From NCBI GenBank assembly GCA_963573305.1, contig OY754332.1, positions 50,505,559 to 50,569,558 of the forward strand: a stretch of DNA of 64,000 nt, written 5' to 3'. Positions 12,413 to 24,179 of this stretch are shown piece after piece (the first letter of the stretch is position 1; each line of letters begins with the position of its first letter). Source of the stretch: Pyrrhosoma nymphula. Taxonomy: Eukaryota; Arthropoda; Insecta; Odonata; Coenagrionidae. The notes beneath the pieces were generated by a model. The model saw only the letters and a list, made by a program, of their open reading frames with translations. It was not told the origin of the DNA and did no database searches. The position numbers and the translations under genes are program-made.

Positions 12413-13949
12413 TACCTTGCCCACCTTAGAATCATACTGTGCAACCAACCAACTTTGAATCTGGGCCTGGGTGGCACCATATTTCCATCTTTCCTAATAA
12501 TTTTCCTTGTACTGCCGCTATCACCAAAACTCTTACGGCTTAAGGAAAGTGAGTTGCGCGAATAAATTTACACGAATAGGAGGTTTTTGCCCGAGGTAAG
12601 ACCATTTTCCGTTATTGGCCATTTCCTCTCGAACAAAGTCTTTTCCGCTTTGCCTAATCTTCGTAATATCCCCTCATTTTTCGTTCATTTGTGACCGGAT
12701 ATCGCTGCGTGTGTGGCAAAATTATGAAATATCTAATCCAACAGCCGTGTATTATCATTCAGTCCTAAATCATTCGCCTGACGCAAGGGCAAAGAAATGG
12801 CGAGGTATTTTTATTGACATGTTTAACCTATTTTTATAGTCAGGAAATAAATACTCTGTTGAGGCCAACTGTTTCCTCAATAAATAAGATTGGATATAAA
12901 ATCAATTTTAGTTGCCGTAAGCGACGCAAAATTTGCGGAGTACTTCATGAATTAATTTATTTGCCACGGGAGTCCTAATATCATCGCTTATGTTTTCTTT
13001 CGCGCAATTGAATCAATTGATTCTAAGTAATCATTGATCTTCAGCGGAAGAGTGCGAATCCTCTGTGTTAAAAGCTAAAGCTTGGTTATCGAGTCTTATT
13101 TTGCGAAGTGGAAATTCCAGCTTCGTCTAATTTCGGACGCTAAGATGACGTCATTTGAAATTGGAATGTATATTGCCGCTCAAAAATCGTTGCAACTTTT
13201 AAGTGGTGGAAATGTATTCTGCTGAGTGGTGCATGTCATGCTCTCGACTAGTATGTACATACAAGTGAATGACTCTAGGTACTGATACCAACTCTTTTAT
13301 TTCCCCTGACCGCATATCAGAGTCCAAAGTGGTGAGATAATGTCGCTCCTCGTCTCTACATCAGTGGCCACCACGTGGCGCGGTGCTTTCAAAGAACACC
13401 TGCCCGATAGAGAAACAAACGCTGGAAAAGTGGTGGACAAATAATCATGACTTATTTACTATGGATACTTTTCACCAGATCACTAGCCCGCAAACAAGGC
13501 AGGGGAAAACATTAGTGATCAATCCTCTAATTTAGGCTACATTTAAACTATTAACTTAAACTACATATATATGTGTTTTGAAGAAAAACTGCAAGCTACC
13601 CACGGTAAAATTGTTAGCTTGCTGCAAAACAATAGCGAAAGATATGCTATTAATAAGGAAACTGGTGTAAAAAGTAAAGCTAGCACGCAGCAACCTCAAT
13701 GAAACAGGGGAATGTATGCAAAAATGGGGATACTTAATGTTACAAATTTGTATAAATTTGTGGTTGTAGTAGATAATTATTTAAAAAAAGAATACTGAAG
13801 TATGTAGAAAATACATATACTCGTACAAAGCATACTTGTATGTATGCAATTTATTTTGAAACTCCGATTCTCCTATTCATATTCACAGAATATTCCAATT
13901 TGTGAAGCTGCATAACTGAAGGTGTGAGGCCAATTAAATAAGTAACGCT
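12413..13949. other. Unrecognised sequence
   Basis: Nothing supportable. No repeat ends, reverse-transcriptase or transposase motifs were found on either strand. Confidence 0.4.
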
Positions 13950-14005
13950 GACCAAATGGAACCCGCCGACAAACCTCCAGGTTTGTCGGCGGGTTCCATT
14001 TGGTC
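13950..14005. repeat. Perfect 27-bp hairpin with a 2-base loop
   Basis: The stem 13950-13976 (GACCAAATGGAACCCGCCGA...) is exactly complementary to 13979-14005, with only CC between. So tight a palindrome with no mismatch must be recent or maintained. It lies in otherwise unremarkable AT-rich DNA. It may be the joined ends of a collapsed foldback element. Confidence 0.8.
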
Positions 14006-16180
14006 CAAATAAAAAAATAAAAACTGTTGCCAGTGGATTAGTTTTCCAGCCTCGTCGATAGGCCAAGTTAGGAGAGGAATGCATCAGCAGATTATCTCTT
14101 TAAGGCGAAGGCAATTAGAGCAGTTTCGCAATCCTGACGTCGTTAGTGTAACCCATCCGTATCCACGACTTAGCCATTCCTCCACGATGGTGTTTACTTC
14201 TCCCGATTCGCTCGACTTTCTTGAGTGCATTATCAGTTACGTAAGCAGTTATCGATTCGATGAATGTTACCTATTGATTCTTAGCTATCGTCTTCATTCT
14301 TAGTCTACCTTCCCTTTTGTCCGATTGATCTCTTCCACTATAGATCGTCTTCCTCTGCAGTACATTCCGCTCAGTCACCCTTCGATTATTATTTTGAGAC
14401 GACTCTTGGGTGACTTGCCTTAGCATTTGTATGAGTTTTTTTTAAATCGCTTATGCACTCCTTTTATTAAACTTTCACCGTTTTTAAGTAATATCTCATC
14501 GTTTTCTTCGGATATTACCATTATTGGCGAAGTTATTATCAATTCTGCGGTCGTAGAGTATGATCAAACTAAATGTTGACATTTTGAATTTATATGAATT
14601 ATTTTTTTGTTGGCCATGGGAAAGTTTTTATTCCAGGATAGTTTCCCACGCTTGGTGTATTCTGTTTGCCGTATCTGTCCCTCTCCTCCCATCACCGATT
14701 CTGTTTCACGAGCGACTAAATTCTTCCTAACATAATATTAGTAGTTGCGTCACAGTTTAACGTAATGCGATAGGTTATCCCGCAATCTCTGCAATTAGTA
14801 ATCGGAATACTGATGGATATACGAAAACCAGGGACAGATTAAACCGATCAACTCATCCAAAACCTCCGTTCTCTCTCTCTCACTCCTTTTCCTATTCTCT
14901 CCCCTTCCATGGCTGGTGTCCTAACACCCCCTGCCGCACGCCTCTGTGGCCGCGGCGGTGCGCTGGGTAGTTGGTGGGTGAACATCGAGCCGAGTCTAAC
15001 AATGCTAAACTTTGATAATAAAACGTGTTTCCATGGGTATGTCAGGCCTTCACCCTCTCCCTATTGTTGCAGAAATTGTTAGTTTATCCTAATGTTCACC
15101 TCATCTTATTTATTTCTCCTGCAGACCTTTATTATCTTTTACATGCATTTATTTTAAAGTTATATTTATCCATTTTCTTTTTCATGTAGATGAAAGTCAT
15201 TGGTCTCTCATTTTTTTCTGAGCCAGTTGTGTATAAGCGCATTATTTTTTCCTTTTCCTCGTAATATATTTTCACTATGAACGTTGAAAATGATTTGCAG
15301 CGTTCTTGTTGTACTCTTTTGCCCTTGGCTCCTCAGCGCTGACTTACAGCTTTACCCTCCGCTCTTCTTATCGCCTTAAAAACCTTTCCTATATCATTTG
15401 AATCAATCCTGTTACTTTTATCGCGGTAAAAAAAATCTGCCACCCTGAACTCTATCCAACATTCTTTCACGTCATCCGAGGGAATAAAAATATACTGGTC
15501 ACCCGACATTCTTTCCTGTAAGAGAAGTGTAAAAGCTAGGGGTGGTATCACTCAGACCTCCGGCATTTAGAAAGCTAACCAGGCTCTGGTGAAGGTTTTC
15601 TCCAGCATTACGTTTGGCTTTTCTGTAGGCTATATCCATAAAAATTACGCATGAGTGGTACATATATTTTTTTAATTAACTGCAATCGGCGAATCTCAGC
15701 GGGGTGGCCACCCGCGGTGACCAGGGTCTCGCCTAGGGACTTGGGTTGCTCGCCAAGGGTCGGATTAGGCTCGCAGTCGAGGTGGGACCGTCATTTAAGA
15801 GGGACTACCATCGGTATTCCCCACGAGAGTGCCTTTAACCCGTATTTTTATTAAGTTTTAGCATTTTTATGCCCTCTCTTTCTCGAATATAGAGACAATC
15901 AGTTACTTTGAAAGCCCATTGGCATATTTTTTAGTTGCATAACCGATTTGAGCGGGGTGCGATTTCGCCAGCAATAAGCAATATTTTTCGCAGACTGCCG
16001 GCTATCGACTCATTCACTTATTGGCCGGTCTGAAGGTTGGTCTGCCAGGTGATAACGGAGTGTATCAGGCAACACAGTAACTCAAAGTTACTAGCTATTT
16101 TGACCATATATTTTAGAAGCATATGATGGCTTTTCGCTCGAATCCTTCATTCGTAGTGAACTTCAATTCGTAGTGAATCT
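14006..16180. other. Unrecognised sequence with a short GC-rich patch
   Basis: No gene recognised. 15690-15815 is GC-rich but encodes no known domain. 14870-14960 contains a CT-rich run and then a GC-rich stretch. The rest is AT-rich. Confidence 0.4.
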
Positions 16181-16430
16181 TCAAGGTAGTTTGAGCAAGA
16201 TCTTTTCTCCTGCCATCATTAAGACCATGTTCTAATTTTATTGTAGAATTTACGTAGTTGTGAGAAGCATGAAGTACTCACATTATAAATGACACAAATA
16301 CATTGAACTGAGTGAAATTCCCATTCATTAACTGAGTATATATATATTTGAGGCTTTTACTTGGATTGTTTCACACCGCACGCTAAAAATACCTTCGAAA
16401 CCGAAGGCATGTCTGCGATTTTATTAGTAG
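16181..16430 (+). mobile_element. Diverged copy of the TTAA-type MITE family (copy A)
   Basis: It begins with GGTAGTTTGAGCAAGATC after TCAA and follows the other copies through the CATCATTAAGACCAT and CTAATTTTATT positions. It can be followed through AATACCTTCGAAACCG and GCGATTTT. The distal end is not clearly recognisable, so the element is either truncated or very diverged. It encodes no protein. Confidence 0.55.
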
Positions 16431-17312
16431 TAGTGTTGAAAGTTGAGGGTGCATCAAACTTAGGTCATTAGCACCACACTGAGCCAAATTTAAAAATTGT
16501 AAATAAAAGGCAAGTCATGAGTATTGCGGTAAGTAATATGTGTTTATTTTAAAAAGTAAGTGAGAACACATACTGCAAACCGTATTATTTATGACGCAAT
16601 ATGCACGTCAGAACTTCATTTCTTTGAAATAGAGTCTTACTGGAGAATACAGCCGTAAAATATCACGTGGAAAAGGCTTATATTTTTTTAAGAAAATATC
16701 TCAAAACGCGGTTGTATTACTGAGTGACACTTTTTTATCATTAGAAATATGAGATATTTTCTTTATGAGCTGAAATTTCATGCATTGTGATATCTTGTTC
16801 AAACTAACTTCCATAGTTTTTAGTCATGGCGATAAAACGTATTTCGCTATCCGTGAGCTAAGTCGTGTGCAAAATGTAGCATTTGATGGGAAGTGGGATG
16901 AGACAGAGGACCCTGCAGACGTTGAAATCGCTGCTGAGTGCTCTTATCTCACGCGTGGAAAGCTGAGTTAGGAATATAAAGACCGAGGGAGGACGAATGA
17001 TAGGGCAGTTATCATTATGAGAGACGGGTAAAATTTCTTCGCGGTTATGTATCAAAGTAAAAAATTCCAATGCATGCAATGTGACATTATCAACTACCAT
17101 GCAGGCACCTGAACATGCCAATTTAATTCAGTAATGATACATTATTTCATGCACGTTGAATTTATCATGAAAATACACACTTCTGATCCATTCTAAAAGC
17201 ATGTAATGCATTGTATTCTATAGCGAGCATATTCTCTCCGTTAGGGCGGCATCATTAAATTATGTGAGACGATTAAGCCAAGAGGCATGGTAGATGCACC
17301 TGGACTTACTTT
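16431..17312. other. Unrecognised sequence
   Basis: No gene or clear repeat. The distal part of MITE copy A could lie here in a form too diverged to read by eye. Confidence 0.4.
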
Positions 17313-18165
17313 TACATCTACATACTACTCTGGAAGCCACCGTAAGGGCGTGTGGCAGGGGAAGTAAGAGCTCCGGAAATGAAAATATGACCGAATAGGG
17401 GAAACAGAAATGAAGAAGGAAAACGCAAAAGAGTCTAATTTAAGGTTTAATCCAAATTTTCAATAAAAGAAAGGGAGATTTGACTCCTATGCATGCATTT
17501 TGGTCACCTGGATGACCAAAACGCATGCATAGGAGTCCAAATTGCTTTGCTTTTATTAACAATTTGGGTTAATCTTTAATTTAAACTTACTTTTCTATTG
17601 CTTTCTTCTTGAGTTACTAGCCCGAAAGAGCTTTCCACCCCATCCTTTCGTTTGCGGATATGTTTGTGAATATTTGCGGGTTGTCTGAGTGTCTCGCTCT
17701 TAAATATGTTGTGATCGCTAATGGTGTGGGAAGAAGGAATTTTTGTACCCATCAATTCGACAGTGTCTATCTCTTATTTTGTCGCTGTCATCAGTTTTAT
17801 ACAGGCAGTGCGAAGTTAAAATTTTTACCCTCCCTGTCATCCTGAAGCTCACATGATCTTATTTTTCGAGGAATGTAAGCGCAGCCTCCGAGTCTGTAGC
17901 GGCTCCCAACCAAGCTCTCCCATCAGCTGTGTTACGCTCTCTATTCGCTCGTGGCAGCTGAAAAACACGAGCGGTTAGGCGAAACTAGGCGAAGCGCGCG
18001 GCTTTCCTTTGTGTATTTTTCTTTATTTCGCGGATTAAGTAATTATGTGCAGGGTCCCAAATGCTCGCGGCTAATTCGAGATGTGGCCTAATCAGAGTGA
18101 AGTATCCTCTCTCTTTCACCCATTCCTCAGAGGACCTTCCACTACACGCTTGGTAAATTCTAGTT
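17313..18165 (-). pseudogene. Non-LTR LINE fragment (CR1/Jockey-like), reverse transcriptase C-terminal region and 3' UTR
   Basis: Read on minus from about 18125, the frames give ERGYFTLIRPHLELAASIWD, the conserved RPHLEYA...WDP region that follows the reverse transcriptase palm domain. NTQRKAARF comes next, then in a shifted frame ESVTQLMGELGWEPLQTRRL, then GYKNSFFPHTISDHN, the usual C-terminal SFFPRTI segment. The 3' UTR ends at 17313-17370 with CCACACGCC and GGTGGCTTCCAG-like motifs and a TAGATG-type tail. This is the same LINE family as at 50310-51860. It is 5'-truncated, frameshifted, split by a nested palindrome (17431-17590), and abuts MITE copy B. It is non-functional. Confidence 0.7.
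17431..17590. repeat. Foldback of 160 bp nested in the LINE 3' region
   Basis: Imperfect arms of about 75 bp meet at TGGTCACC/TGG/ATGACCA near 17512-17516. Both arms contain the palindromic GCATGC run, which resembles the self-complementary stem III of the window's hammerhead-like termini (AAAACGCATGC). No clean CUGANGA core remains. It interrupts the LINE between its coding end and its terminal repeat, so it is probably a later insertion. Confidence 0.55.
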
Positions 18166-18167
18166 TC

Positions 18168-18495
18168 TTAAGGTAGTTTGAGCGAGAATGTTTCCTAGTC
18201 ATAATGGAGACCATATTCGAATTTTATTTTTTAATTTCAGCGTCTGTAAGAAATATTGTAACATTAATGGCGCAAAAATATAGTTTTATATGACCAAAAT
18301 TCCCAGTAATTAAATAAAGAAAGCTACATAAGTCTCTAACTTGACTCATTTTTTCGGGCTGTGCAGCTAAAAAGTGTTCACAACAACAGGTTTTTTCGCG
18401 ATTTTGCAAAAATTACTTCGGTGAGTAATAGATTAATTTTTATATGTAGTTGATAAAACATACAAACTACACACTTAGTTTTTGACAAAATCTTC
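18168..18495 (+). mobile_element. TTAA-type MITE, truncated copy B
   Basis: It starts immediately after TTAA (18168-18171) with GGTAGTTTGAGCGAGAATG and matches the full copy at 31321-31881 through TTCGCGATTTTGC, GGTGAGTAATAGATTAATTT and CATACAAACTACACAC. It loses similarity after GACAAAATCT, just before a poly-A/(TA)n run at 18504-18530. No coding capacity. Confidence 0.75.
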
Positions 18496-18503
18496 AATCA
18501 AAT

Positions 18504-18530
18504 GAAAAAAAAAAAAATATATATATATAA
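18504..18530. repeat. Poly-A and (TA)n microsatellite
   Basis: An uninterrupted A run followed by TATATATATATA. It marks the truncation point of the preceding MITE copy. Confidence 0.8.
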
Positions 18531-19264
18531 GGCCTGAATTTACGGTTATTCCCAGGTATTTGACTTCATATGACACCTTTATATTTACTCTTCTACTTTT
18601 TAGATGGCTTGTGGCGTCAATATCCACTGAAAACACCCGTCATACTTCGATGCACAATGCCAATTGTCCATTAGTTTGGATTGAGGCCTTAACTATGGCC
18701 GATTACCGCTCACCGGCCGGTCTCACGAGTTATGTAATGACCCTACCGGTTCGACTGAAAAGGCTGGTGGGAGGGGCAAGTGGAGAATGGCTGGGGACGG
18801 GAGGCTATGGCAGCGGAGGATGCTTGGAAGAAAGTTTTTTTCCATGTGTATGGCGTTATATAAAACTACTCGTTTCGCAGGAGGGAATGCCTGTCAATAC
18901 TTGAAGATTTTAAGGCAAGCAAGGTTTACCTGCTCTAGCGCAGCCATGGCATAAAATTTGGGAAATAGACTGCAGGATGGACAGGTTTAAAATTTTATTT
19001 TTCTACAAGCGATAAGGAACCATAATAAAGGTAATATAACATTAAGACTTAATAATATTTTTCAACAGGCATTGCCACTGATTATTTTATTTGCTATATA
19101 ATGCTTTTGTATTAATAGATTTAGTACTACATATTAGCAGTACGTCTCGCTTGCTTCCTCAAAAAACTGTTGATTCTCAGTGCATTCTGAATAATGCAGT
19201 TGCGAAATGCATTAATATCCGTAGTTTTTTCAACATATTTGGCACATCTTAGTGCTTGTTGGTG
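18531..19264. other. Unrecognised sequence
   Basis: A moderately GC-rich patch at 18660-18810 has an open frame without known motifs. The rest is AT-rich. Confidence 0.4.
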
Positions 19265-19312
19265 AAAATTCACCTCCTGCCACCCACCCTTGAGGTGGCT
19301 GCAAGGTCCCAT
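19265..19312 (+). repeat. Short LINE 3'-UTR fragment
   Basis: It contains CCTGCCACCCACCCTTGAGG followed by TGGCTGCAAGGT. This is the conserved terminal motif of the LINE family with TAGATG-type tails seen at 17313, 37557, 51805 and 54333. Only about 45 bases are recognisable. Confidence 0.5.
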
Positions 19313-19614
19313 GTCATGGATTAATGAAGAGAGTAGATGGAGCTATCCGGTATGGGGGAACAAGGCAAAATTGAAGCCATTAAAATGAGCAATCGACCAT
19401 ATTGAATTGATCAGTCGTGCAATTAATACACCGAAAACAATGGTATTAGGAGTGGAATCGTCGCGTTACTGTAATGATTTATCTATAAAAATGCAAAATG
19501 AAAATAAATTCCAAAAATGCATTGCATTTTGCATAAAATTTATGGGCAAATTAAATAGCCATGTGAGGCGGATCATATTTCGTGCGTCTCTCTCCTTCAA
19601 TCCATAGAAATATG

Positions 19615-19840
19615 TCGATGTCGATGAACCATGCCCGGGCCTTGGCCCGCACTTTGCGTAATCGGTGGCATGAAATCGCTGTCGTGGTTGGCCTCGAAAG
19701 GATGCCCGAAGACTTCCGATTGAGCTACTCTTTTCCTCGTGCGTAATTTCCAGTCCCTCTGCCCTCGTCACCGGGGCTCTAGCCGTTCGTGCTCTAGTTA
19801 GCGCGCGGCGTGTTGGGGCTCGCTTCAAGGTGAGTCGTGA
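19615..19840. other. GC-rich island with a consensus splice donor on plus
   Basis: G+C and CpG rise sharply across about 220 bases. On plus the island ends in CGCTTCAAG followed by GTGAGT (19829-19834), a perfect 5' splice-site consensus. The island could be the first exon and promoter of a gene whose other exons lie outside recognisable sequence. Frames on both strands are open and none shows a known domain. This is inference from composition only. Confidence 0.3.
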
Positions 19841-20436
19841 CAGGGAGATCTGCTCATGACTGCATTGAATTCATCTTTGCCGGAACAGAGGAGCTAACGC
19901 TTGTTGACATTGGCCGCTCTCGAGTGGTGAAGTTGCGAATGAGCCAAAGAGTTTGAAATATACAGGCGCTGTTGGTATGTAAGTACCGTCTATGGTAAGG
20001 GATCTTGGCAAGAATAGGGGTGCCTGGGAAAGGATGGCGTCGCCTTCTTTGACCAAAACATTGAAATCGATATGATTTTAAAGGTAACTTAAACTGCTCG
20101 ATTCCGGATGAAATGTTAGCCATGAAGTCAGAACTTATATCTAACCTTGAAAAATGATTAGTAATTACTTTATAATTCTGTTTTGTAATGACGCATAACG
20201 ATGAGGAAAATATTTGCCATTCACGATGTTTTAATAATATATTTTTTTTATTAGACGCTAGTGGGAAGTTGACTGAACGCCAGTTATACCACATTATTTA
20301 CTGCTTAAAAGTAAGTTCGAAGAAGGTTTGTATATTTAGATTTGTTCCATTGCTTTCATCTCAGTCTTTCTCTCAACAATGATCCTTGTTGTCCTCTAAA
20401 TAGTTACATCCCTGGTTGTCACCATGACATAAATCT

Positions 20437-20666
20437 AAATATACGACATCTTCCCCTTTTACATGTATTACAAAACAATAAATGGAGCAATCCAGCACAA
20501 ATACAACCAACCAAACACAAATACAACATCTTCCCCTTTTACATTTTTTACAAAACAATAAATGAAACAATCCAACACAAATACAACATCTTCCCCTTTT
20601 GCATTGTTTACAAAACAATAAATGAAATAAACCAACGCAAATACAACCAACATTACACAAATACAA
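20437..20666. repeat. Tandem repeat, 60-bp unit, about 3 copies plus partials
   Basis: Units start near 20437, 20519 and 20579. Each carries ACATCTTCCCCTTTT, then TTACAAAACAATAAATG and CAACACAAATACAAC. A 20-base partial unit separates the first two. The repeated frames give spurious open reading frames on both strands. Confidence 0.8.
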
Positions 20667-20789
20667 CAGAAGGGAAGTCCACTTCTATGTTACAAAAGTT
20701 GACAAACGAAGAGGGCGAAAAATAAAACACGTTCCTCCGAAAGTTTGATTAAATGCATGTTTTTGTTTTAAGAATATCATCAGCACCCA

Positions 20790-20885
20790 ATCGCCTGATG
20801 GTGATGCTCAAGTATTGAAACCCGAGTCGTGAAGTTTGTGGATTTCTGTGGTCTGTAAAAGTTTCCACACGAAAATAAATTCCAG
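20790..20885 (+). mobile_element. Solo Penelope-type terminus with near-complete hammerhead core
   Basis: CGC-CTGATGG at 20792-20801 is followed by a 5-bp stem II (GATGC/GTATT), GAAA (20817-20820), CCCGAGTC and GTGA. The end GGTCTGTAAAAGTTTCC and AATAAATT matches the 3' end of the coding Penelope-like copy at 50005-50045. One core change (A9 to G) probably inactivates the ribozyme. Only about 100 bp is recognisable. Confidence 0.65.
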
Positions 20886-21449
20886 ATAGCGGACTCCTGC
20901 TCACACCAGAATCTCCTAGCTAGCCCCTCAAGAATATCTCAACGTCTTTGGAATATGCAGAGGGGAACCACCCTGTCTTCTTCGGAACCCCCTTCCCCAT
21001 AGCCTCCTTCCCTATCCCACGAGAAATATTCCCAAGACCGCCGGATGCCGACCCGGCCTCCGGTCTCCTCCCCATCCACTCCAGTACCCCACCCCAACGC
21101 TCTAGCCCCCCATATACCCCCTCCTCGTTCCTCTCTGGTTATATAACTTCGGGTCCCATTTTCAAACACCCGTTTCAAATTATGATCTCTAAAAACAGTA
21201 GTGCATGTTATATAAAACTTTCTAATTCTGACCGAGTGAGAGGCGGTCGCGGGAGACGTGTTGTGACATCTTTATTGCCATTTAAAGGCTTTGGATGAGC
21301 ACTCATAAATCGAATCGTAACTTTTGGAAACGACCCCATGACGTCAACGTGCCTCGATTTTCTGTAGGTCGAAATACTGTCGGTTAGCAAATCGTGCCGT
21401 GCTCAGAATAACCATTGTGTGGAATATAGAAGGTGATCACTACATAATG
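20886..21449. other. Unrecognised sequence, CCT-rich in part
   Basis: 20985-21130 is a pyrimidine-rich, CCCC-rich stretch with open frames of low-complexity composition. Nothing else can be supported. Confidence 0.4.
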
Positions 21450-22335
21450 GTGGGAAACTGCGCGTGAATCCTGAGAAGTCTGCTGCAATATCCTTCTCCT
21501 TAAAACGCAAAACCATCTCCTTTACCTACGATCTTTCCAAACACCCTATACCTTCTGTTAGTTCCCACAATGACCTAGGGGTTACCGTTTGATCAAACGT
21601 TGATGTTCCATGAACATATTTCTGGTATTTCTAAAAAGGCAATGTCGACAGTGGGAATTCTCTATCGGCTCAAAGAAATAACGGACCCATTTGCCCTAAA
21701 ATCTGTGTTTCTTGGATGTGTACTACCCATCCTAGAATATTGCTCTCCCATCTGGTCAACTGCGTCCCCCACCACTCTTAAATTACTCAACCCCCTTAAC
21801 TTCTTTTTAGCCATAGTCCGTCATCGCGTGCCCTCCCTTAGACATTGCTCATGTGAAGAAATCCTATCATCTCTTGGCCTATCACACCTCTCCATTCGCC
21901 GGCTGACTTCGGACCTTAAATTCCTGCACTCCATCATGAATGGGTCCTTCCGCTCTGATCTTCTTCTTTCCTATTTTTCACTCCGCATCCCAGCCCGCAT
22001 CACTCGCAATATGAGTCTGTTATACACATCCAAATTCCGTCTCTCCATTTCCCAACGATCACTATTCTACCGCCTACCTTCATCTTTCAATGCCCTAACT
22101 AATAGTCGCCCCACCCTTAACCTTTTCTCCTCACGCAACGCCTTTTTCTCCCAACTGAAACGTAATGCGTAACATTCATGTCATATTCGCCTCATTCTTA
22201 CCTTGTTTATATTTTGAATATTTCTGTTTTGTTTCTACTATTATTGCTGTTTTTTTATTTATTCTGTTTATTAAACCCAATGTAAAGGCCTTAGTTGCTG
22301 TTTTTGGAGTTTTTGATAAATAAATAAATAAATGA
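21450..22335 (+). pseudogene. 5'-truncated non-LTR LINE, reverse transcriptase C-terminal part
   Basis: The first part reads NPEKSAAISFSLKR and HNDLGVTV, the segment after the catalytic palm. A one-base shift near 21585 then moves to the frame with MFHEHISGISKKAMSTVGI, LKSVFLGCVLPILEYCSPIW and later FYRLPSSFNALTNSRPTLNL. These match the thumb and C-terminal region of Jockey/CR1-group elements (Y...P.LEYcs.vW). A stop after QLKRNA is followed by a 3' UTR ending in (AAAT)n at 22318-22334, a typical LINE tail. The catalytic motifs and endonuclease are missing, so it is dead on arrival. It is a different family from the TAGATG-tailed LINEs in this window. Confidence 0.8.
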
Positions 22336-23905
22336 AACGTCTTTCACGAAATCGCAATAAAACATGTCAATTTTCCTCCTTTTCTCTTTATTTCAAATTA
22401 TCCAACTTGAAGGTAAAAAAGACACCCCCTTAGCTTGTATCACCGAAACATGACGTGGTGAATAGATATATCTGCGTCACCAAAACATCCGACCTTCTTT
22501 GTCGATCGAAGAATTGACTGCCCAAAAGCATGTAAGGGAGCAGATACGAGTTCAAGTGCCGCTACGGAATGTCTTGAAATGCCGGATGCAACATCACTAG
22601 CAAGTCATCTAGAGTAGGCAGGCTAGCTTCTCGTCGATTGCGAATCATTTTTAAGTTTATCTTTTCACAACATAAAATTATACTAGGAAGAAGCAAAATT
22701 GATTCCCAAAGAGAAACGATTTTTATCCAGGCTTACCAGATATTTGATTGAAAAAAAAATATTTATTTGTAACTCACAAAGTTTTTCTTTTCAATCATGA
22801 AGCTGTTCTATCAAGTTACGCTTGAAACCATTAACTTACCAGATATGCCTATATATTGCCCACAACCTTAATAGCTTCAACAGAATCGACGGATACTTGC
22901 TTCCCAACTCTTGAAATCGATTGTTCAAAAAACAACCAGCCAATATAAGCGCACCGTACTGAGAAGGATGTCTTGATGAAGCGGTCCAAATGCACCTAGG
23001 ACACTTCTGACCTGACGGAGCAAGCTGTAATGCCTGTCAGTCGTCGGCTCCAGATGCATCAACGCTGAAGAGAACCCGAGGGATCTTCGTCTATTAACAA
23101 TGCTAAAGCATATATGGCATGCTTGTAGCAGTACTCAAAAACTTAATGCTTAAGGTCGTTCATAAATAGTCGCCTGTAGTCCAGTTGTCACCCAGTCGTT
23201 TCTTTGCCCCCGTCATTGAATCCCTCTGAGGCTATCGAGATGTAATGTATATGTGGATGTGAATAATCTGGGTCATAATGATCTCTATTCCATTTAATTT
23301 ACATCGGTAAAAAATGGAGTAGTACAATTATATGTTTTAATTGGGTGCGCCGACAGTCATAGTCATTTTGCATCACTCTAAATACGTTTAGAGATTTTTT
23401 CTAAGCCTTACGCTAAAAATAGTGAATCCTAAAGTAAAAAGTATCACCTATCTTTTCTGTGAAAGACCAGTGGTCTTAAAATATCGGAGAACTCGGATGT
23501 TATTGTCAGGGTCATCCCGTGGAAAAACTCCTAGATCCTCCGTGACACTGAATCTTTCGCGTGCGACTCGATATTTTATGCACTCAGTGAGGAGTAGTAA
23601 TGCTTAGGGGGCAGATGCAAACACCGCAAAAGGGAGGCATTTTTCCCTCGGGGATAAGGTTAAGGTTGGGGAAGGCGAGAGTTCGCTATCCTCAATCGAG
23701 TCACTGCAGCCTCCTCTCGGGGAGAACTTAAGTAGAATGAAGGCCACGCCCATAAAACTGGCTTCTTTCAATTCAGCTTAGTGTTCTGAACCGTCCACCG
23801 TCGTAAATTATGCAGCAAATGAAAATGACAGAAGGCTTTGGCGCAATGAAAAGTGAGATCAATAGAATAAACTAAAACCTGGCCAAATTGATCAAATACT
23901 CTCGA
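22336..23905. other. Unrecognised sequence
   Basis: No recognisable gene, repeat end or transposon motif. AT-rich with ordinary complexity. Confidence 0.4.
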
Positions 23906-24179
23906 CTCATTTCACCTTCACTCACTCAGTGAATTCAACCCAGAGGTTGGCTTGGATAGTTGATGGTAGAGCTCACCCCGGACTAAGCCACAGGCGTGTG
24001 AATTTCTGACATTCTGGGTAGGGGGGCTAGTTCCTTTCCCTGGGCCACCTCGCACTCCCGAGGATTTTTTTTGGCTCGGGGGCGTCCAAAGGCTTCACCC
24101 GGATTTGAACCCGGGACCTTTCGATCAGTAGTCAAGCGCTCTACCCTCTAGGCCACCACGCTCCCTCATTTCACCTTAA
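23906..24179 (-). mobile_element. tRNA-derived SINE with perfect 13-bp target-site duplication
   Basis: The direct repeats CTCATTTCACCTT lie at 23906-23918 and 24167-24179. The SINE (23919-24166) reads on minus. It starts GGGAGCGTGGTGGCCTAGAG, containing an RNA polymerase III A box, followed by GGTTCAAATCC as B box in a perfect T-arm (CCGGG/CCGGG). The acceptor stem does not pair, so this is a tRNA-like head and not a tRNA gene. The body includes GCCCCCGAGCC and an A-run, then a tail with GAGTGAGTGA. Its insertion is clean and the duplication exact, suggesting a fairly young copy. Mobilisation would need a LINE in trans. Confidence 0.85.

Noticed and set aside
20342..20725. Small secreted or repeat protein encoded by repetitive frames on either strand
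   Set aside because: The frames arise from the 60-bp DNA tandem repeat; composition follows the repeat and there is no start context or homologous motif.
24083..24166. tRNA gene on minus strand
   Set aside because: A and B boxes and the T-arm are good, but the acceptor stem does not pair, and the unit continues into a SINE body with flanking 13-bp target duplications.
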